This document shows positions 11,201 through 22,500 of a stretch of DNA of 64,000 bases, piece after piece. Location: NCBI GenBank assembly GCA_947623455.1, contig OX392527.1, forward strand, positions 27,830,201-27,894,200, given 5' to 3'. The translations under genes and the position numbers were made by a program. The DNA comes from Mimachlamys varia (Eukaryota > Mollusca > Bivalvia > Pectinida > Pectinidae). The notes beneath the pieces were generated by a model. It saw nothing but the letters and a program-made list of their open reading frames with translations, was not told where the DNA came from and did not search any database. Within the stretch, counting starts at the first letter, position 1; every line of letters starts with the position of its first letter.

Positions 11201-13393
11201 AAATTCTAAAGGTTAGATGGATTATATTAAAGCCCAAAACAAAAGCAAACATGTGTTGCTAAACAGCCTTTCATAAAAGTTGTTACAGGTGTTGTCCTAT
11301 AATATGATGATGAGGATATTAAAGTTTAAACCCAACCCCCGCAACAAAAATATCTGCTGAGATCCTGTACTTTAATGACACAATAATCATGATCAATCAT
11401 CAATTTGCTATACAGCACTTAAATGTGGTTTTTGACTCATTCTGAATCAATCCCCATCTAGGAAACCATGAATGTATACTATATACTCTTTACAATATCT
11501 TCTAACTAAAGTGTCAGTATAGTGAAAAGATCTAGAGCCAGGAAATATCATACCATATAATATTATATATCTAACTAGAATTATATACATGTATTATGCA
11601 TACCATCAGTTTCCATTTCATGAGTTTACAAAGCTCCTCATGGGTCACATGTCTTTCTTTTCTTCCTCTGATAGCAGCTGGGAGTTCTTCTTGATACCTT
11701 TGGAAAGAAAATAAAACCAAGATGTATTACTATAGCATGCACATTGTACATCATTATAAATATGCATATTGTACATCATTATAAATATGCATATATTGTA
11801 CATCATTATAAATATGCATATTGTACATCATTATAAATATGGTACTTTGGTAGAATATATCAAACATAATGCTACAATAAGTCTGGTGCAGTGGATAGCG
11901 CACTTTCCTTTCACCAAGGCGGCCGGGGTTTGATTCCCCGACCGGACGTGAAAAGGTTTTGGGGTCACCTGCCCGACCACATGGGTTTTCTCTGGGTGCT
12001 CCGGTTTCCTCCCACAATAAGACCCCTTGCACGCTTACATCCAGGCCGACAAGAGTGATTAATATAAGTTTAATAACTTGTTTCATAATTGTTGTTAAAT
12101 AAATAAAGTTTATATATTATATATAATACTACAACAACAGAAGAGATTGGATATTAATATCAGTACTTCCTTCAATTCAGCACAAACACCTGAAATGTTA
12201 TCAATATTAAATAAGTTGCAATTATAGCATTAGATTGAAACCCCTAATTATCTGTCTGTCAACAACTGACTTCCTCTTAACTGCTGATCAGAATTAGCCT
12301 TTGCAGTGATCAATCTACGTGCGAGTCCCGAGTCCAGTACTCATAAAATTATGAAAGGACTCATAGAAATTCTGAAAGTACTTCAATTTAACATTGTGGG
12401 ACCCATGGTTTTTATCAATTTGTACAAAACGGACCCATGAAAATAAATTGTAAATTGATCACTGCTTTGTAAACAAAATCTATGTAAAATAAATTTTCTG
12501 TGATTTTATGTAAAAAAGGGTTGGGATTTTTTGGGCTTGCAACTTTAATTGATAACATATGTCAATGAGGTGGGAGACTCAGACAGAATCATTACTGAAT
12601 ATATATATAGAGTTTACATGTCATTTGTGCTGTCAGAAAAATAAATAGTAATCTAGCTATAGCCAAATTAAGAAAAACTTGAAGACACCTTTCATGTATT
12701 CTTAATCGACTCTCTACACAGACGACTTGTACCATATGCTTATACAGATTTTTATGTCAAAATGTTGAGAGGTTTAGCATATGGTGTGAAATTATTTGAC
12801 ATATATTCACCAATGATATCAGGAGGACGAAGATGCTTCACCAGTCAGACAAAAGCTAGTACATTACAAATTCAATTATAGTGATATCGATGTATCTATA
12901 AAATGTATTGAGGGCTCAATAGAAATCGACTCTCCATACATTTTATACACAAATAACTATTGTCGAGGTGTGTCTGTGACTCAGTCGAATCACATATGCT
13001 TTATAATTGTTGAAATATTGCCTATTTCAACAATTAAGCATGCAGCTATAGTATTGTTCAATAGAAATCTGAATACTTAATTTCAAAAGTGCGTAACAAG
13101 TTACTAATAACAACCAATGTACAGCAGTTTTTTAACAAGGATACACTACATGGGTTGTTATCAATTATAACTATATAAGCAGTTCTGAAATTAAACAATC
13201 TATATATATTTTGTCTAACAGTGCTAGTGTTGAAAGAAAGTTAAGTTCTTGTGTATTACCAGTGATCCAAGTCTTTTAATTGTTTTTCTTTGTCGCCTTT
13301 CATCTTTTTCGTCTTGACAGTGAACACTTTGCCATATAAACCGTAAACACTTTCCCATATTTTGGAGGATGGTGCACCAATAAAGTTTTCCAT
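8254..13393 (-). CDS. Conserved uncharacterised protein with helix-hairpin-helix-like motif, 5 exons, 242 aa
   Basis: Coding exons on the minus strand, in transcript order: 13393-13260, 11697-11604, 11029-10870, 10008-9847, 8432-8254 (stop). Every junction is GT-AG and the phases join without a break, giving 242 codons. The start is the first ATG after the divergent promoter. Visible features: an RxGKFRPRL segment at residues 77-84 following a basic, Trp-containing stretch; LKAIGPATASAVLA at about 120-133, which resembles the helix-hairpin-helix of DNA-binding and glycosylase folds; a conserved-looking segment (WTPHKVELTLWTY) at about 192-204; and a Lys-rich tail (QKRKK, KKDDKTKKLK) that could be a nuclear signal. 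I recall similar uncharacterised proteins in other animals and fungi but cannot name the family. A nuclear, nucleic-acid-related role is inference only. Intron 1 holds a SINE and intron 4 a hAT-like element. The gene is divergent from EIF3D, 171 bp apart. Confidence 0.85.
8520..9725. repeat. Diverged tandem repeat (about 150-180 bp units) in intron 4 of the minus-strand gene
   Basis: Three units share GAAGAG-AAT-CC, AGTAAGGAGGCACTG and AGTTTGAGTTTGATA followed by a CAGAAACC-TATTT segment: about 8540-8595 plus 9358-9410, then 9465-9590, then 9625-9725. The first is split by the hAT-like element. Confidence 0.6.
8596..9357. mobile_element. Non-autonomous hAT-like DNA transposon, 762 bp, with 6-bp target duplication
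   Basis: The ends are CAGGGTTCAC (8596-8605) and GTGAACCCTG (9348-9357), perfect 10-bp inverted repeats beginning CAGGG as in many hAT elements. Flanking CATATA (8590-8595 and 9358-9363) is a direct repeat. Sister tandem units read GCACTGTATGAAGTTTGAG where this one is split as GCACTGCATATA / CATATAGTTTGAG, so the unoccupied site can be read directly. The interior (8870-9122) has overlapping open frames of about 70 codons on both strands, one with a hydrophobic stretch, but no transposase. A 6-bp duplication is shorter than the usual 8 bp for hAT, so the superfamily is uncertain. Confidence 0.75.
11130..11150. repeat. Homopolymer T run (21)
   Basis: An uninterrupted T tract in intron 2 of the minus-strand gene (A on the transcribed sense strand). 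It could be the tail of an old retroinsertion; no body is recognised. Confidence 0.8.
11741..11841. repeat. 25-bp tandem repeat, four copies
   Basis: The unit ATTGTACATCATTATAAATA with TGCAT linkers is repeated four times with almost no divergence, immediately upstream of the SINE in intron 1 of the minus-strand gene. Confidence 0.85.
11881..12123 (+). mobile_element. tRNA-derived SINE with conserved central domain
   Basis: The head is tRNA-like: a box A-like GGTGCAGTGGATAGCGCA, then a box B-like GGTTTGATTCCCC near 11928-11940. It is followed by a core motif (CTCTGGGTGCTCCGG, TTTCCTCCCAC) like central domains of mollusc SINE families, and an AAATAAATAAAG tail. Near-identical flanks AATGCTACAATAA (11868-11880) and AATACTACAACAA (12124-12136) look like a 13-bp target duplication with two changes. 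The anticodon arm is not functional, so this is not a tRNA gene. Confidence 0.85.
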
Positions 13394-13564
13394 GTTGGCG
13401 CCAATTCTTCTTTCGGAGTTCACATAGTTTATTCGGAACCTCTCGCGCGTTTACATTGAAGTTTAGCAGAATCCAATGCGACGCTTAACGTCAACATTCT
13501 TAACAACGGGCGACAACCCATTTCCGCTTTCCGCCATCTTTTTTTCAGTCACGTTGCCGACAGA
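13394..13564. promoter_or_regulatory. Divergent promoter between the HhH-like gene and EIF3D
   Basis: Only 171 bp separate the two start codons on opposite strands, and the interval is CpG-richer than its surroundings (for example CTCGCGCG near 13440). No TATA box is seen. A perfect palindrome TTGGCGCCAA (13395-13404), an E2F-like site, sits directly upstream of the minus-strand ATG. CCGCCATCTT (13531-13540) matches the YY1 core and runs into a pyrimidine tract ending about 20 bp before the EIF3D ATG, an arrangement like the TOP/TCT starts of translation-factor genes. The same tract plus CAG could instead be a splice acceptor for an unseen leader exon. Confidence 0.7.
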
Positions 13565-16500
13565 ATGGCAGTCTTTCATCCGCCTCAAATTCAAGATAAC
13601 CCAACAGGATGGGGACCATGTACAATTCCAGATCAATTCAAAGACATGCCATATCAACCTTTTGCCAAGGGAGATCGGTTAGGAAAGGTGTGGTCTAAGT
13701 TATCGGCCAAAACAAGTTCGGCACCATATGTCATTACCAAGCATGTTCTCGGAACACCTGCACTGGCCTCGTTTATCTAACATCTGTATCTTATTTTATA
13801 TGTGTTGGATGGACGAGGCAAGTGCCTGTACTCAGAACGTTTGTCATATAATATCAAGTCATGTCTCTTTTGAATACGTGTCTACATATTTTATTGAGGG
13901 GGGGAAAGGGAATAACACTATCAGTGTCGATACACAGGCTCGGTTTCGGGATTTTGAGCGATATATGGCGCAAATCCTTACCAATTCCACTTTTTAAGAA
14001 AGGGTTCACGTTAGTAAATAATATAAACACTTTTTACCCGTTGTTTATACACATTTTTTATATATCAAAATCCCGAAACCGAGCCGCTGTGTGTGGATAT
14101 ATATACAGCCAATCCTCCATGCATCTCATTGAGTAAAGAATTGAAGATGAACACGTTGATATGGGTGTATATAGGAATGGACCAATGAAATGATTGTCAG
14201 ATAATTATTTTACCTCTCTAGAATATATAACCCCTCCCACTATTATATATCTGTGACCAGGGAAAGAACTAGTCAGAACGAACTTGCAAAGCACAGTTTT
14301 CACTACAAAACAAATTATGCAATCCATGCCAACCAAGTTGTGTTCTCCAGGCCTAGGGTCCTCCATACTCTGGCCTGCAGTCCTTGCTGGATGGGTAATG
14401 CATCTACAGCATGTACAGAATTTTCTTCTAAAATGGTGTAGAGTTGAAGTTATGAAAAGGACACTGTTGATTGTGTGTTCACTTGTCACTAAACTTTTTT
14501 TCAGTTGTGAAATGACAAACTGTACAGTGTACAACAGGCTACCAGTTATGAAAGAATTTTAAAGCCAGAAACTGGCCACTTTATGTAAATCAATTCATTA
14601 AAATAAATTTAGTTCCCCAAGGCCTTCATATATATATATAGCATCATTCAGTGCTTCAATTCCTTTATGAACATCCTTGTTTGGGGTTGCTTTTCAAGTC
14701 TGAAGCAGGAAGATCAAGGTCACCATTACTATAAATAGAATCAACATCCAAACAAGTTTCCATGCAATAACTTAAAATAAATTCCTTTGGCCTTTCAAAC
14801 TATCATACAGTGGTTGACAGGTTCATTCTTAAAGTTGTTGCTTGGAATTCCTCTGATGTCTGAAGGTCAAAGGTCAAGGTCATTGTAGCAATATTAAATA
14901 TATTGCTATATATAAAAACCAGTTTTCACACCATTACTTAGTTTTCTTGTGCAAACCAAACCCTAACTATGTGCATGCTTCATGTGATGCTGGTCATGTT
15001 TGTAACCATTATAATTTTCTAATTCTTGTTAATTTCAAAAATATGGATTATTTCAAAAAGTGTATTGATCTGTCTCTTTTTAATATAGCTTTGTATTGTT
15101 TTGTTTTAGGTCTCTGATTGGACTGGGGCAACCTATCAAGACAAGAGATACCTTGGTTTGTGCATTCCTTTTCATGTGTGGACCTGAATAATTCATCTGT
15201 ACCTATAAAGTTGGAAAACTAGTAGTTGATCATGATACCCAAAGAGTTTTGAGTTGTACCAGATAATCGGCTAAGTTTTATGCAATTTTATTTTGGTGGC
15301 ATTCCAGACTTCTATAATTAGCCTTGAAACTGTATGTAAGTTATGTTTACATGTTAAAAATTTAAAAAGTTTTTCCTTTTTGTTTTGGTCCCTTTGAATT
15401 TAAAATGTGTTGTAGACACTATGTATATATATATATCAAGTTTTTATAGCCACATATTTGTGTAATTATATATGATTTTTAAAAGGAACAAATCCATTAA
15501 GATGAATTGTTTGCTACAGGTAAGTACTCATCTGCATTCGGAGGCGGCGGCAGCCAATATGCCTATTACCATGAAGAAGATGAGAACAGCTTCCAACTGG
15601 TGGATACTCAGCGTGTACAGAAGCCAGTGTACCAGCGGGGTAGGAGGGTATTCCAACAGGTTAGCTTTCTTCTTGTAATGTCCTAGCCAATATATTTAAC
15701 TTGTGGATACTCGGTGTGTACAGAAGCCAGTGTACCAGCGGGGTAGGAGGGTATTCCAACAGGTTAGCTTTCTTCTTGTAATGTCCTAACCAATATATAT
15801 AACTTGTGGATACTCAGGGTTTACAGAAGCAAGTGTACTAGCGGGGTAGGAGGGTATTCCAACAAGCTAGCTTTCTTCTTGACAACAAAGTCTTGTAATG
15901 TCCCCACCAATATATTGAAATATAAATTTTAGCCTCCATACGGAAGTTGACCATCAGCCTGAACTTAGCAAGGATATATGTTTTAAAGAATACTTTGACA
16001 TGGAAATTGAAAGTTATGACTTGATGGCTCTATTTCAGATGGATATGTATGCCCTTTATTAATCATTTTGTCTTTTACCAGTTAACAAAGCAAAGGCAGA
16101 CTGAGATTGGAATTTGTACAAATTCGAATACTAGAAAATTGTATACATTATTGTGCTGGAAAAGAAATACACAGCTAATTTCTCATCAGTTTCAGAATAG
16201 TTTGTTTTTGTGTAGTATTAACAGATAAAAATTGAGATGTTGTAATTTTGGTACTTCATTCATCATTTTTGTGCTATGATTTGTTGCACAGAACAAGCAG
16301 AGGAGAGAGCGTGAACGACGAGCTCAACAGCAGGCCCAGGCCAACCTCCAGGTGCTCTCCAAGACACAGAAGAGCAGGGAAAGGTAGGTCTTCAATATAC
16401 CCCAGGCCCAAGGAGGGTGTAATAACCAACTTTAAATGGGTTTAGCCCACCATCATCAGATGATAAAATCGCCCTGCCTCCGTGGTTCGTCAATCTTTAA

Positions 16501-19500
16501 ACAATTGTTATTGCTATTTCTTGAGAAGTACTTGATGAAACTTGCTCAAATTTCCTAATATTATGTAGGTTCCCTTGGTGCCTTGTTAAAGTTAAAATTA
16601 GAAAGGAAAAGATTCATCTTTCTGAGAATGAATGAAATATTATCGATGGTGGGCACTAAGGTCCCTCTGGGATCTCGTTTCTATTGAAACCAAGCCCATT
16701 GCAATGTCCTGTATTGATAAATCTGAGACGCTATGGAGAACAGCTTGCCAAACTGCTGATTTGTTTTACCTAGAAAAGATTCTACTTTTCATTCAAGTGA
16801 AATAAATATCTTACACTTTCAATCATTATTAGTGAAAAGTTTGAGAGAGAAATTCTTCATGTCAAATTAAATATTTTATAAAAAGAATACTTTTTGAACA
16901 TGCACACTCAGCAAAGAAACTACTCATGGGAAGCTTTCACCTGCTATCCTGCAGGTTTCTTCCGGATAACATATTGATTTTCAGAATATTCTGATGAATT
17001 GAATTTTATTTGATATTTGCTACAATTAGGGATAGACAGAGGCTGTTGAGGAAGTGGCAGAAACAGTTTGGTAAACAGATGCAGGAAAACCGAAACAAGG
17101 TAAACATGTTATTTCCTTTAGATGATCAGTATATTTATAAAACAGTATGAGAAAGAGTGATTTACTGTTTGATAACTAAAATAGTTTACCCATGAGCTTT
17201 ATAATAAAGTCTTCACTTTACCAAATGTTTTCTGTGTCTCAGGTTCCCTTGAAGCATCGTGATGCATCCGTACAGGTGAAAGAAGACTGGGAGGTCATTG
17301 AGGACATGGACTTTCCCCGTCTCACCAAACTCAGTTTACCTGGTATTGAGGTTGGCGAAGATCTGTAAGTACTAAATGCTTATATCACATGAATAAGAAT
17401 GGTTAATGCTTTGCTAAAATAAAATTGTCTTCATACATTAAAAGCAAATTCTGCATTGACTGTTGAGAAAGTTTAAATATCAAATATGAATTTGACCAAA
17501 ATATGAATTTGTTTGTCAGGCTTAAGTGTGGAAGCATGGAGTACTACGACAAGACGTACGACCGTGTTACCACTAAGAACGAGAAGAGGCTGAAGCGTAT
17601 CGACCGAATCTTCCACAAAGTGACAACCACTGATGACCCCAACATCAGACAGGTATGGTGTTGACTGAAGACCAAATTTAAAATAAATGTGCATTTTAAT
17701 ATTACTTTCAAAATTAAGTAAAAGATAAGTCATTGAAATGCTGAGAAACACTTTTGACAAAGTACCATATAAAGTTGTAATGGAACTGAAACTAATTTTG
17801 AGAAGTCATTTCATTCAGGTACATTTGGTGTCAAGTAATTTTCATAAAATAATAAGTTTGAATGTTTTGCCTGTGATTCCAGCTGGCCAAGACGACAGGC
17901 AATGTGTTTGCCACGGATGCTATCCTAGCAACACTGATGTGTTGTACTAGGTCCACCTACTCCTGGGACATCATCGTTCAACGGGTTGGTAACAAGCTGT
18001 TTTTCGACAAGCGTGACGACTCCGAGTTTGATCTGTTGTCGGTGAGTGAGACAGCAACCGAGCCCCCACAAGATGAAGGGAATAGTATCAACTCTCCACG
18101 TAACCTTGCTCTTGAAGCCACCTTCATCAACCACAACTTTTCCCAACAAGTTCTTCGTATGGTAAGTTGGCTTTGCTCTGTTTGGACACCTTATTCTTCT
18201 TTAATGGTATAATGCTTCCTTAACAGTTTAAGTGATAAATTATGTGTTAGTTTCTTATTTAGAAAGCGTAGGTCAAGAAAAAGAGCTGATGAACACTACA
18301 TCAATTTACCTACAATAGTTCTACAAATACCAGCGCTGTGTACCTTTTATATTGTCATAATCAATTCGTAAAATTGATGTTGTATTGTCTGAATATTATA
18401 CAGTTGTAAATGAATGTGATGTTATATAAATATAAAATAGCACTATGTGGTTTCTTCATGAAAAATAAAGATTTTAAGGCTTGCGAATTGTAGAAGTTTG
18501 CTTATTTAAGAGTATCAAATATCCTTCCAAGGTGCATGATATTATTCAACTAAATACTGAACTTGCTTTAAAAAAAAATATAAGAAATTATCTTTCCTGT
18601 GTTTCTTGGAGAGGGAAATATATATATACACATAATCTTCACAGTTGTTTATAATGAATTTTTTCTTCCAGGGAGAGGAAAAGTATTCCTTCAAGGACAA
18701 CAATCCATTTGTTCATGGAGAGGATGATGCTAATGTAGCCTCAGTCGGATACAGGTTAGTTAAATCTGTGACCAGTGAAGAAAGTTACATATTTGATAAT
18801 TATCTCCCTTTAACCAGCAGCCAATCAATATTTCCTACAAGTATATATTTTTTCTTACAGTAGATTTCAGTCAAAAACTTGGAACACAGTAATGACATTA
18901 ACTTTTCTACCTATTTAAATTAATATGTTACCAATATATTACACATTTTGATAGTTATCTCCCTTTAACCAGCAGACACTATTTCCTACAAGTACATATC
19001 TTTTTCTTTACAGTAGATTTCAGTCAAAAACCTTAACAACACAGTAATTGCATTAACTTTTCTACCTATTTATTCAAACAGATATAAGTTAGTCTATCTA
19101 TTCAAACAGGTATCGTAAGTTCAGTCTAGGAAATGACATCGAGTTGGTGGCTCGCTGTGAACATGATGCTGTCATGATGGGTCCCAGTGGAGATCTCCAG
19201 TACATCAATGTAAAAAGTTTGAACGAGTGGGATTCAAGGGTAAGAGTGACATGATTTCTCTTATAATTGAAAAGGCATGTTTCAACTATCTCCTGAAGAC
19301 ATTGCATTCAAATAAATTAATATACGTTGTTAAGAGTCTTGAGATGAAGATAAGCTAAATAGAAGTTTTTGCATATGGTTATGATTTCATTCATTAAATG
19401 TTTAATTTGAGACGAAGTTAGTGTACATGACTGGTATGAAATCATGTATCACAGATAACTGTTTGGTGTTGTAGTACAGCGGAGGTGTTGACTGGAGAAG

Positions 19501-22500
19501 TCGACTGGACACCCAGCGAGGAGCTGTCCTCGCCACCGAACTGAAAAACAACAGCTGTAAACTTGCCAAATGGACTGTGTGTGCCCTCCTGGCAGGGTCT
19601 GACCAGCTCAAGTTTGGGTCAGTATACAGTACATAAATATAGTGCAGATGTTTTATTTACTCGGGTACCTTGAAGTGGCATTATTGATGGATTTATCATA
19701 CCTATGGAGTCTTTTTAGAATATTTTGGGTGGAAATATTTCTTAGATTTGAAATGATGTATGGTGGAAAACAAATATCATGTTTTGTGAATTATCATAAA
19801 GAGTAACGTAATGTGTTTTCAAGACTGATTAATTGTACTTTATTCATCTGCTGGACATTTGGTTATGAAGTGGACGTAAAACCTCTTGATCAATCAATCA
19901 CGGGTAACGGCTAGCCTGCTGGACAGTGAAAGTTCAATGATTAATAGGACATAAAACTCCTAAACTTACCTCGGTAATGGCATCTTCCTTTCACCGATAC
20001 CAGTTACATGTCTTCGCACCAATTTGGAACTTATACTTAATTGTACTTTTCTTTATACCACTGCATCGCATTTGTATCAAGACTTCAATTTATAAATACA
20101 TCCCTATAGCCTGGTGTTAAATTTGTTGGAGAGATGTCAAGGTAGTCTGAGTTAAGTAAATCGTTTGGGGTTTTGTAGATATGTGTCGCGTCTACACCAC
20201 CGGGACACTGCCAAACACGTGATCCTGGGGACCCAACAGTTCAAGCCCACCGAGTTTGCTAACCAAATAAACTTGAATATGGAGAATGCCTGGGGTATAC
20301 TCAGATGTATCATAGACACCTGTCGCAAGCTTAAAGATGGAAAATATCTGATCATGAAGGATCCAAACAAGGTAAATAAACAATTTAGGTTGGTGTTATC
20401 ACCTGTAAGAATGGAAACCTATACTCAACAATAGATAATGTGCTGTATCTACCATAAATACTAGATGAGAAATAACAGTCTTGTCAACTTTTGAAGGATA
20501 AATTTGGCATATTTGTAGTAAACCTGTGAGCAGTTGATAACATATTCATCACAGTCTCTGTTTACAATCTGATAAATCATCTGTTAATTGTTTAAATCAT
20601 TCTAAATACAGAAAATTTTTAATCATTGAAACACCTTTTGGTCCGAAATGTGTCAAGATTTGAATTTACACACAGTTTTGCTTCATTAGGTTAAATGTTG
20701 TTCTTATGGTTATGAAAGTCATTGTTTTTAAATCAGGTGTTGAAAGCAATGGTGTAAAACTAAGAAGTTCACCTGGCATAAGTGCTAGATGCTTGAATTG
20801 ATTATTAACTCCTTCTTGGTCAACATTTTGACTTTTCCTTTTTCCAATGGAGAATTAACCAGATCAATATCTTTGCAACAAATCAGATTTTCATAAAATG
20901 TTATGAAAATGTGACCCATTGCACGAGTCAATGTACATGTTATAAGCAAGTATGTGGGAGTCTGGACAATATTTTTTTCTTCTTATTTAACATGTGTTAA
21001 ATTTGGAGTTTCTGTTTTTTATAAGATTTACTGAAGATGTTCCATAAGAAATAATTGTATTATTAAATGACCAGAAGGGAATTTTCTGATTTCAGCCTGT
21101 CATAAGGATTTACAATATTCCTGATAGTACGTTTGAGTCTGATGAAGATGATGATGACGACGACGATGATGATGAGGACGATGATGATGAGGAGGATGAA
21201 GATGATGAAGATGAAGAGGAGGAAGAGGAAAAGAAAGATGAGAAAAGTAAGTCCTAAAATCAGGGCACAGCAACGGGATCTAAGTGTGGGGCACAACCGA
21301 GAAATCCAATGGCAGGGCATAGCAACGCGATCTAGGGGTGGAGCTCACAACCTAGGACTGTGAGAGTAGGGGCACACAACCTAGGACTGTGAGAGTAGGG
21401 GCACACAACCTAGGACTGTAGGAGTAGGGACACACAACCTGGGACTGTAGGAGTAGGGGCACACAACCTGGGACTGTGAGAGTGGGGACACACAACCTAG
21501 GACTGTGAGAGTGGGGACACACAACCAAGGGATCTAGGGGTGGGGCACACAACCTGGGACTGTAGGAGTGGGGACACACAACAAAGGACTGTAGGAGTAG
21601 GGGCACACAACCTAGGACTGTGAGAGTAGGGGCACACAACCTAGGACTGTAGGAGTAGGGACACACAACATAGGACTGTTGGAGTAGGGGCACACAACAT
21701 AGGACTGTAGGAGTAGGGACACACAACCTAGGACTGTGAGAGTAGGGGCACACAACATAGGACTGTGAGAGTAGGGGCACACAACATAGGACTGTAGGAG
21801 TAGGGGCACACAACCTAGGACTGTGAGAGTAGGGGCACACAACCTAGGACTGTGAGAGTAGGGGCACACAACCTAGGACTGTGAGAACCAAGGGATCTAA
21901 GGGTGGAGCAAACAACCAAGGGATCTAAGGGTGGAGCTCAAAAGGAAGATTTAGATATTTATTTATAGGAAAGATAAGTCTAAAATCCTCCAACCAAGCA
22001 ATATAGCAGTGGGGTCCACAACCAATGGATCTAGAGGTGGGGCATTGTCGGAAACCCATGGTACACTTTTCTGACCTTTGCATACCGTGGGCCAGAATCG
22101 ATCTAAATATTCGTTTCCCGGAATACAAGTTTATTAAGAGATTTCGACCAATCAGAATGGTCATTTCTCATGACACTCTGTTAGATTATTTTTTCTTGAC
22201 CATGACCAGTATATTTCTGTAGGCATGACGCCAATGACAATCTCCGCATAGTAGGACCTTATATTTTTATCACATTCGACACAATTTTAACACAATTGAC
22301 TAGTTTTGTTAAGAGGCGGTGCTACAAATTAAACAGGATACCCCGGCTGTATGTAGTCACGGATGAAAATATTGATATGACTGGCTACTATTTTAGTACG
22401 AAAACAAGAGTTTGATTCAGGTCCACGGTATGCAAACGTCAGAGAAGTGTACAGTGGGTTTTCGACAATGGAGGTGGGGCTAAACCAAGGGATCTGAGAT

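Noticed and set aside
11881..11945. tRNA gene candidate
   Set aside because: Box A and B resemblance belongs to the SINE head; the arms do not fold into a functional cloverleaf and the central domain and tail follow directly.
11754..12086. 110-codon minus-strand frame
   Set aside because: It runs antisense through the SINE and the 25-bp tandem repeat.
13476..13682. Alternative frames overlapping EIF3D exon 1 on both strands
   Set aside because: The family match ([10 protein letters not shown]) and splice phase select the frame starting at 13565.
21063..21363. Ile/Phe-rich minus-strand and Met/Lys-rich plus-strand frames
   Set aside because: Shadows of the acidic-tail codons of EIF3D exon 13 in other frames.
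21352..21869. Long Cys/Pro/Ser-rich minus-strand frames that look like a repetitive protein
   Set aside because: They are the antisense of the 29-bp minisatellite inside an EIF3D intron; all three frames are open only because the unit has no stop.
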